Shown piece by piece: positions 13,680 through 18,988 of a stretch of 18,988 bases of DNA (the stretch's first letter is position 1; each line of letters opens with the position of its first letter). Under the pieces are notes generated by a model that ran no database searches, was not told the origin of the DNA, and was given only the letters and a program-made list of their open reading frames with translations. The stretch lies in assembly GCA_013151555.1 (NCBI GenBank), contig JAADIA010000082.1, positions 1 to 18,988 of the forward strand, in the 5' to 3' direction. This DNA is from Nitrospirota bacterium. GTDB lineage: Bacteria > NPL-UPA2 > JAADIA01. Position numbers and translations under genes: made by a program.

Positions 13680-14621
13680 ATGGAAAATAAAATTACCCGC
13701 CGGACATTTTTAAAGATTCTGGGAGGGGGAGCAGTTTCTCTCTCCGGGCTTTCTTTTTTGACCTCAAGAGGGAGTGCTGCGCCCGGGAATAAAAGGGAGG
13801 AAGGACGAGTTTCCCATGAAAGCCATATCGTAGTTGCAGAGGGAAGAGACCCTTATGCTATGACCATGGCTGCCCTGGCGGGATTAGGGGGAATGGGGCA
13901 GTTTGTCAGAAGGGGAGATATCGTTGTGGTCAAACCCAATATGGCTTTTAATAGGGTGCCGGAACAGGCTGCCAATACCAATCCCGAAGTGGTAAGAGCA
14001 GTAGTTCGGTCCTGTTTAGAGGCCGGAGCCAAGGTAGTGAAAGTCTTTGACAAAACCGTCAATGTCTCCAGAATGACCTATGATAGAAGCGGTATCGCCC
14101 CGGCGGCCAGAGAAGCCGGAGCCCGGGTGAGTTTCATCGACGAGAGAAAATTTAAAGAGAAACAGATCGCTCAGGGTAAATTTATTAAGTCCTGGCCTAT
14201 ATATAAAGAGGCTCTGGAAGCAGATGTCTTCATCAATGTTCCCATTGCCAAGCAGCATAGCCTGGCTCGTCTCACCCTGGGAATGAAAAATATTATGGGG
14301 GTCTTGGGAGGCAATAGAGGAAGACTTCACCAGAATATTGACCAGAACTTAGCCGACCTGAATACCGTTATTCCCATCCATCTAACGGTGATGGATGCTT
14401 ACCGTATCCTTACGGCTAACGGTCCTACCGGAGGGAGGCTGGAAGATGTGAAGTTTACCGGTCAGGTTATCGCCGGAACGGACCGGGTGTCCGTGGATGC
14501 TTACAGCACCGGACTCTTTGGTCTGAAACCGGAAGATATCGGCTATATAAGAATTGCTTACGAGAAGGGTTTAGGGGAAATTGACTTAGCTAAAGTAAGA
14601 GTGGAGACGGTGAGAGTATAG
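13680..14621 (+). CDS. DUF362 domain protein with Tat signal peptide
   Basis: A 313-residue exported protein. The N-terminus MENKITRRTFLKILGGGAVSLSG is a classic Tat signal, with arginines 7 and 8, the FLK motif and a cleavage region near SAAP (32-35). The mature part matches DUF362: DIVVVKPNMAFNR (80-92), TNPEVVRAVVRSCLEAGAKVVKV (100-122), ADVFINVPIAKQH (181-193), LTLGMKNIMGVLG (198-210) and DRVSVDAYSTGLFG (268-281). The fold is of unknown chemistry; related proteins often sit beside ferredoxin genes, and Tat export suggests it folds with a cofactor first. It lacks cysteine clusters of its own. The ATG at 13680 is chosen because GGGAGG lies 7 nt upstream; the ATG at 13665 would place that site inside the gene. 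It is first of a four-gene redox set. Confidence 0.88.
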   Translation: MENKITRRTFLKILGGGAVSLSGLSFLTSRGSAAPGNKREEGRVSHESHIVVAEGRDPYAMTMAALAGLGGMGQFVRRGDIVVVKPNMAFNRVPEQAANTNPEVVRAVVRSCLEAGAKVVKVFDKTVNVSRMTYDRSGIAPAAREAGARVSFIDERKFKEKQIAQGKFIKSWPIYKEALEADVFINVPIAKQHSLARLTLGMKNIMGVLGGNRGRLHQNIDQNLADLNTVIPIHLTVMDAYRILTANGPTGGRLEDVKFTGQVIAGTDRVSVDAYSTGLFGLKPEDIGYIRIAYEKGLGEIDLAKVRVETVRV

Positions 14622-14668
14622 TAAGTCTTAATCAGTAAAGGCGGAAATAAAGGGAGGGGGGAGAGAAT

Positions 14669-15910
14669 ATGAAGAACAAGAGTGCGCCGGAAGGAAATTC
14701 TGTCGTCAATAGACAGATGGACAGAAGGGAATTTCTCGGGGAAACATCCAAAGGAATTTTGACAGCTACCTTCGTATTAAGTTCTCTTGACCCTTTAAGC
14801 CTGGCGGGAAAGTGGCTGGCGAAAGAGACCGGTGAGAAGGAATCTCCGAGAGTTCAGGGAAGGAAAAGAAATTCCGGCCCGGTCGAATATCGACGTCTGG
14901 GAAAAACCGGGCTAATGGTCGCCACGATAGGTTTTGGAGCTATGCGCACCCGTAATCCGGCTGTTATCCACCGGGCTCTTGACTTGGGGATAAATTATAT
15001 TGATACGGCTCACTGTTATCAGGGAGGCAATAATGAAAAGCTGGTTGGACAGGTTATTGAGAACCGCCGCCAGGATGCTTTCATAGCCACTAAGGTACAT
15101 GTTAAGAATCGAAAGGAGATGATTCTTTCCGTAGAATCCAGCCTGAGAAGTCTCAGGACGGATTATATTGACATTATTCAGCTACACAACTTGAGGAAAC
15201 CTGAGCAGGTTACCAGCCAGGAGGCTATGGCGGCCCTGGAGCAATTAAGGAAAGATGGCAAGGTCCGGTTTCTGGGAGTCACCACCCATGAAAATGAGGC
15301 GACGGTGTTAAAATCTGCGGCCGGGACGGGATTTTACGATATGGTTCTGCTTAAGTATAATTTTCGGAGTTCCCCGGCCGTTAAGGAAGCTATTGAAATA
15401 GCTGAAAAAGCCGGCTTGGGTATTGTGGCCATGAAGACTCAGGCGGGAGGATATAGGAGCAAGGAGATGGGGAACCTCAGTCCTCACCAGGCTGCTCTGA
15501 AATGGGTGCTGGGGAATAAGAATGTGGCTACCACTATTCCCAGCATGGTAACTTTTGCTCAGGTGGAAGAGAATTTCCAGGTAATGGGAACAAGGATGAG
15601 CTGGAATGACCGGAAGACCCTGAGCAGATATGCCCGGGCTACCGATAAAGTTTACTGTCGCTTGTGCGGGGAATGCCGGGATACTTGTCCTGACATGGTG
15701 TCTATCCCGGAAGTGATGAGGTCCTTAATGTATGCAGAGGGGTATGGAGATTTCCCGCTGGGACGGTCTCAGTATGTTTCTTTAGCTCCGGACCGGAGTG
15801 CCGCTAAGTGTCTTCAGTGCAAGAGATGTAAGGCCAAGTGCGTAAACGGTCTGAATATAGCGGCCAAAATGGTTCGGGCTCATCACCTTCTCACCCGGGG
15901 TTATAGTTAA
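14669..15910 (+). CDS. Tat-exported aldo/keto reductase with C-terminal dicluster ferredoxin domain
   Basis: A 413-residue fusion. Residues 17-40 carry a Tat signal (MDRREFLGETSKGILTATFVL, arginines 19-20). Residues about 74-310 are an aldo/keto reductase barrel with the usual catalytic set D112, Y117, K142 and H173 (IDTAHCY, ATKVH, IQLHN). Residues 330-340 (CRLCGECRDTC) and 381-391 (CLQCKRCKAKC) give eight cysteines for two 4Fe-4S clusters. Such reductases normally use NAD(P)H, which is absent outside the cytoplasm. The attached clusters suggest electrons come from, or go to, the membrane polyferredoxin two genes downstream. Alternatively, it exports with tightly bound nucleotide, as Zymomonas glucose-fructose oxidoreductase does. 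GGAGGGG upstream supports the ATG. Its stop overlaps the next start by one base. Substrate unknown. Confidence 0.9.
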   Translation: MKNKSAPEGNSVVNRQMDRREFLGETSKGILTATFVLSSLDPLSLAGKWLAKETGEKESPRVQGRKRNSGPVEYRRLGKTGLMVATIGFGAMRTRNPAVIHRALDLGINYIDTAHCYQGGNNEKLVGQVIENRRQDAFIATKVHVKNRKEMILSVESSLRSLRTDYIDIIQLHNLRKPEQVTSQEAMAALEQLRKDGKVRFLGVTTHENEATVLKSAAGTGFYDMVLLKYNFRSSPAVKEAIEIAEKAGLGIVAMKTQAGGYRSKEMGNLSPHQAALKWVLGNKNVATTIPSMVTFAQVEENFQVMGTRMSWNDRKTLSRYARATDKVYCRLCGECRDTCPDMVSIPEVMRSLMYAEGYGDFPLGRSQYVSLAPDRSAAKCLQCKRCKAKCVNGLNIAAKMVRAHHLLTRGYS

Positions 15911-16842
15911 TGAAAAGAAGGCTGGCCTTTATTATAACTATACTTGTGGTGGGATTGTGGGGATGTGCCGACCGTTACTTCCCTCTTAGCAGGGAAAAGT
16001 CCGAGCTGGAAAATTTATTGCCGCCCTCCTCCTTTTCCCCCGGCTGGAGGAGAGAGAAGAAGCCTTCCTCTTATAACCCCGGGAACCTCTACGAGTATAT
16101 TGACGGAGCGGCAGAGTTGTATCTGGACTATGGGTTCAAAAAGTTGGTTACGGCTCTTTACCTCTATGAGGGTAAAAAGGACTATTCTCTTATTATTGAT
16201 GTCTATGATATGGGTTCTGAGTTAAATGCTTTTGGCATTCACTCTTCTTACCGGGGTTCGGAGGCGCAACTTTTGGAAATAGGTTCTGAGGCCTATCTTA
16301 CGGATTATACCCTTGCCTTCTATAAGGGAAAATATTTTGTCTACCTGCAGGCCGGCAACCCTTCAGGGGAAAACAAGACATCTATGAAAAAAGCAGCTCA
16401 AATAGTAGCCGAGAGAATTCCCGGGCAAGCTGAGCAGCCCCGGGAGCTTAGCTACTTACCCGGGGAAAATTTACTGAAAAACACTTCTATCTATGTCCCT
16501 AAAGGGCTTCTTGGCTACCATTTCCTGCCCGGAGGTCTCCAGGCTGAATATCAATTGGGGAAGGAGAAAATCTTATTGTTTGTCGGTCTTTCTCCTTCTT
16601 CCCGGGAAGCGCGGGAAGCTTTTCAGGGATATGTGGAACAGATAAAAAAAGCCGGGAAGAATCTTGCTTTCCAAACCGGTTTAGCAGAAGAAGCCTTTTT
16701 TGCTGACGATTCCTATTATGGTAAGGTTCTGGTAGCCAGACATAAAAGATTCCTCGTGGGGGTGGTTAACCTACAAAATTATAAAGAAGGCGAATCTTTA
16801 CTGAAGGCTACTTTGAAAAAAATAGAAATTAGGGAGGAATAG
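15910..16842 (+). CDS. DUF6599 family lipoprotein
   Basis: A 310-residue protein with a lipoprotein signal: MKRR, a hydrophobic stretch and the lipobox GLWGC with the lipid-modified cysteine at 19, so it is anchored to a membrane from the periplasmic side. The mature part has the DUF6599 pattern YEYIDGAAELYLDYGFKKL and later a VYDMGSELNAFGIHSSYRG segment. The function of the family is unknown; members often sit beside DUF362 and ferredoxin genes. It carries only the lipobox cysteine, so it probably does not bind a metal cluster. Translation is coupled to the upstream reductase (TAATG overlap), and the polyferredoxin starts 5 nt downstream. That tight packing argues it belongs to the same redox system, perhaps as a structural or substrate-binding part. 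Confidence 0.85.
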   Translation: MKRRLAFIITILVVGLWGCADRYFPLSREKSELENLLPPSSFSPGWRREKKPSSYNPGNLYEYIDGAAELYLDYGFKKLVTALYLYEGKKDYSLIIDVYDMGSELNAFGIHSSYRGSEAQLLEIGSEAYLTDYTLAFYKGKYFVYLQAGNPSGENKTSMKKAAQIVAERIPGQAEQPRELSYLPGENLLKNTSIYVPKGLLGYHFLPGGLQAEYQLGKEKILLFVGLSPSSREAREAFQGYVEQIKKAGKNLAFQTGLAEEAFFADDSYYGKVLVARHKRFLVGVVNLQNYKEGESLLKATLKKIEIREE

Positions 16843-16847
16843 AGGGT

Positions 16848-18413
16848 TTGAAACTAAATAACACTTATCCTGTTTTAAGAACTATCCGCCGAATAGTCCA
16901 AATAGGAGTTCTCTTTTTCTTCTTCTTCCTTTTGGTGAAGACTGCTTATCCCCTGCAGTTAAAAAAATGGGTGGATTTTTTCCCCCGGTTAAGCCCTACG
17001 GGGGTGTTCTTAACCATTATTTCCTCCCGGATGGCTATTTCGGGCATTCTCCCGGCGATCCTTCTCTTGGTTCTTACTCTCTTATTAGGACGTTTTTTCT
17101 GTGGGTGGCTCTGTCCGCTGGGAACGACTATTGACTTTTCCGATACTCTTCTGCGAAAAAATCGTCGCGAGAGGAAAGAATCTCAGCTTAACCTCCGGGC
17201 TCTCAAATATTACTTTCTTCTCTTTCTTTTCATAACTGCCCTTTTTGGTCTCCAGACGATTGGTTGGGTGGACCCTTTGAGCTTAGTTACCCGAAGCTAC
17301 GCTCTCCTTATCTATCCTTATCTAAATTTTCTGGGAGCCGGTCTTTTCAATCTTCTCTACCAGGTTCCCGGGGTAAATGCTCTTTCAGAACCTCTCTACT
17401 CCTTCTTGAAAACATATTTCTTTACCCCTTTTCAGTACCTTTATCAGGGACATCCTTTTTTCCTGCTTGTCTTGGTCTCTATCCTCATCATGGGATTATT
17501 TTCCCGAAGATGGTGGTGCCGGAATCTCTGCCCCTTAGGTGCGCTTTTAGCCCTTGTTTCTCGTTGTTCCTTTCTGAAGAGATTAGTAAAAAGCGAATGC
17601 CTTGACTGTGATGCTTGTCTTAAAGCTTGTAAGATGGGAGCCATAGGTGAGGATGGAAAGAAGGTTTGGAGGGGAGAGTGTATTGAGTGTTTGAACTGTG
17701 CCGGGCAATGTCCCCAGGCTGAAGTAAGTTTTCAGTTTTTTCCTCCGAAGAGAAATTACCGGTCGGCACCTCTCGATCTATCCCGGCGCGGTTTTCTCCT
17801 GGGAACTCTCTCTGCCGTAGCTGCCTTTCCTCTCTTTTCTCTGAACTATCCTCGCCGGAAGAAATATCCTTATCTTGTTCGTCCTCCCGGGTCTATTCCC
17901 GAGGAGAATTTTACCGGCAAGTGCATAAGGTGCGGGTTATGTATGGCTGTCTGTCCTACCAATGGATTGCATCCCGGCCTCTGGCAGGCGGGAGGGGATA
18001 GCTTATGGACTCCTATCCTCGTTTCCCGGGTGGGGTACTGTGAATATAGTTGTAACCTGTGTACTCAGGTCTGTCCTACGGATGCTATTCGGGAGATTAG
18101 CCTGGAGAGGAAAAAGAAATGGGTTATCGGGACGGCCTACATTGATGAGAACCGCTGTATTCCCTACTCCCGGGATAAGAATTGCCTCGTCTGTGAGGAG
18201 GTTTGTCCTATTCCCACCAAGGCCATAAAATTCCGGAAAGATAAAGCTAAAAATACTCCGGGAAAGAAGCTTCTCTATCCCTATGTCTTGGAAGAGAGAT
18301 GTATTGGTTGCGGCATCTGTGAAAATAAATGTCCGGTAGAAGGAAAGGCTGCTATTATTGTAACTGTGCCCCAACTTTCTCCGCCGGGTTATGCCGACCG
18401 GATCCCTGTTTGA
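16848..18413 (+). CDS. Membrane polyferredoxin, NapH-NapG-like fusion
   Basis: A 521-residue protein. The N-terminal half is NapH/CcoG-like: about five membrane helices (for example 17-30, 66-80, 121-138, 203-218), FCGWLCPLGT (84-93) and WWCRNLCPLGALL (222-234), then two 4Fe-4S motifs (C251/254/257/261 and C278/281/284/288). At 312-331 is an internal twin-arginine-like segment (LSRRGFLLGTLSAVAAFPLF). The second half is NapG-like with four more cysteine quartets: 359-369, 398-409, 437-453 and 485-495. That gives six predicted clusters. In NapGH, such proteins move electrons from quinol to periplasmic enzymes; here the target is likely the exported reductase upstream. TTG start: GGAGG lies 10 nt upstream (AGAGGG is closer), and there is no better in-frame ATG. 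Cofactor count is from motifs; direction of electron flow is unknown. Confidence 0.9.
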   Translation: MKLNNTYPVLRTIRRIVQIGVLFFFFFLLVKTAYPLQLKKWVDFFPRLSPTGVFLTIISSRMAISGILPAILLLVLTLLLGRFFCGWLCPLGTTIDFSDTLLRKNRRERKESQLNLRALKYYFLLFLFITALFGLQTIGWVDPLSLVTRSYALLIYPYLNFLGAGLFNLLYQVPGVNALSEPLYSFLKTYFFTPFQYLYQGHPFFLLVLVSILIMGLFSRRWWCRNLCPLGALLALVSRCSFLKRLVKSECLDCDACLKACKMGAIGEDGKKVWRGECIECLNCAGQCPQAEVSFQFFPPKRNYRSAPLDLSRRGFLLGTLSAVAAFPLFSLNYPRRKKYPYLVRPPGSIPEENFTGKCIRCGLCMAVCPTNGLHPGLWQAGGDSLWTPILVSRVGYCEYSCNLCTQVCPTDAIREISLERKKKWVIGTAYIDENRCIPYSRDKNCLVCEEVCPIPTKAIKFRKDKAKNTPGKKLLYPYVLEERCIGCGICENKCPVEGKAAIIVTVPQLSPPGYADRIPV

Positions 18414-18414
18414 A

Positions 18415-18525
18415 ATGAAAAGAAATAAGGGCAGGAACTTAGAAGTAATCCTGAGTCGGATTAACCGGATGAATTTACCGGGGGAATCAAACGTTATCGA
18501 TATTACAACCCGAAAGAGGAGATAA
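18415..18525 (+). CDS. Possible 36-residue basic protein
   Basis: An ATG one base after the polyferredoxin stop opens a short frame (MKRNKGRNLEVILSRINRMN onward) ending at TAA 18523-18525, 4 nt before the next gene. It is basic, with no cysteine or membrane segment. It fills the 116 nt gap almost exactly and has protein-like composition. There is no clear ribosome site of its own; coupling to the preceding stop would be needed. The ribosome site of the next gene lies within its end. No family recognised. Confidence 0.35.
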   Translation: MKRNKGRNLEVILSRINRMNLPGESNVIDITTRKRR

Positions 18526-18529
18526 AAAT

Positions 18530-18982
18530 ATGCTCAGAAAGGCTAAAGTGACCGATGTGAATCGGATAAAGGAACTTATCGGTTTTTTTTCCCGGGAGGG
18601 AGAAATGCTCCCTCGTTCTCTGAACGAATTATATGAGAGCATAAGAGATTTCTGGGTTTATGAAGAAAAGGGAAAGATTTTGGCCTGTGGAGCCCTTCAT
18701 CCCAGCTGGGAAGACTTAGCAGAGGTTAAGTCTCTGGCCGTGGAGAGGGAGAAACAAAGACGAGGGATAGGGAGGGAAGTCCTTAACGCTTGTCTCAACG
18801 AGGCTGAGGGTTTAGGGATTAAGAAGATATTCGCTCTCACTTATCGACCCCGGTTCTTCCAGAAGGAAGGTTTTCGGATAATCAATAAAGTTGATCTGCC
18901 TCATAAGATCTGGAGTGAATGCATCAAGTGCCCGCATTTTCCCGATTGCAAGGAAGTCCCTCTTCTCTATGAGGTTAAGTAA
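18530..18982 (+). CDS. GNAT N-acetyltransferase, short ArgA-like type
   Basis: A 150-residue GNAT-fold protein. It has the acetyl-CoA loop RRGIGRE (77-83), the core strand AEVKSLAVE (64-72), FALTYRPRFFQKEGF (101-115) and a cysteine-bearing end LPHKIWSECIKCPHFPDC (123-140). The segments EGEMLPRSLNELYE (23-36) and HPSWEDLAEVKSLAV (57-71) with that end are typical of the short N-acetylglutamate synthase-like group, which acetylates glutamate in arginine synthesis in several bacteria. No other arginine gene is in the window, so the substrate is inferred from family only. GAGGAG lies 8 nt before the ATG. The stop is 6 bp from the window end. Confidence 0.85.
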   Translation: MLRKAKVTDVNRIKELIGFFSREGEMLPRSLNELYESIRDFWVYEEKGKILACGALHPSWEDLAEVKSLAVEREKQRRGIGREVLNACLNEAEGLGIKKIFALTYRPRFFQKEGFRIINKVDLPHKIWSECIKCPHFPDCKEVPLLYEVK

Positions 18983-18988
18983 TTCTAT

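Overview
The window is a gene-dense stretch of about 19 kb from a Gram-negative bacterium of moderate G+C content. Four things point to an outer membrane and a periplasm: a CMP-KDO synthetase (kdsB), a Tat translocase subunit with Tat-signal proteins beside it, a lipoprotein, and an exported protein with a PEP-CTERM sorting tail. Noncoding palindromic repeats of the 'accacagagacacggag' type fill several intergenic gaps. Such repeats are common in genomes of uncultured candidate phyla such as Omnitrophota and Aerophobota and in some Planctomycetes. That assignment is an impression only; no 16S or other taxonomic marker is present beyond the protein genes.

Layout. (1) 1-2666, plus strand: the 3' part of cysS, then a GT-C type membrane glycosyltransferase with a C-terminal TPR tail. 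(2) 2667-4011: a small palindromic repeat, then glycerate kinase on the minus strand. (3) 4137-6171, plus strand: a promoter, a DUF3467 protein, a xylose-isomerase-like TIM-barrel protein and an AMMECR1-domain protein. (4) 6172-7716: a palindromic repeat and a GT4 glycosyltransferase. (5) 7788-8823, minus strand: a decayed PEP-CTERM tail, a bidirectional terminator, and an intact PEP-CTERM protein gene with a very good sigma-54 promoter. (6) 8846-9795, minus strand: kdsB with its promoter and downstream hairpins. (7) 9846-10268: two tandem copies of a roughly 190 bp palindromic repeat. (8) 10290-13420, plus strand: a YibQ-type divergent polysaccharide deacetylase, trxB, peptide deformylase and tatA. 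(9) 13680-18413, plus strand: a tight set of exported redox genes. (10) 18415-18982: a possible 36-residue ORF and a GNAT protein of the short ArgA-like type.

The most interesting part is region 9. It encodes a Tat-signal DUF362 protein, a Tat-signal aldo/keto reductase with two C-terminal ferredoxin-like clusters, a DUF6599 lipoprotein, and a membrane polyferredoxin that looks like NapH fused to NapG. A tatA gene lies just upstream. The set reads as an uncharacterised extracytoplasmic iron-sulfur redox pathway in which the membrane polyferredoxin passes electrons to or from the exported reductase. Its substrate cannot be told from the sequence. No transposase, integrase, CRISPR array, tRNA or rRNA was seen.
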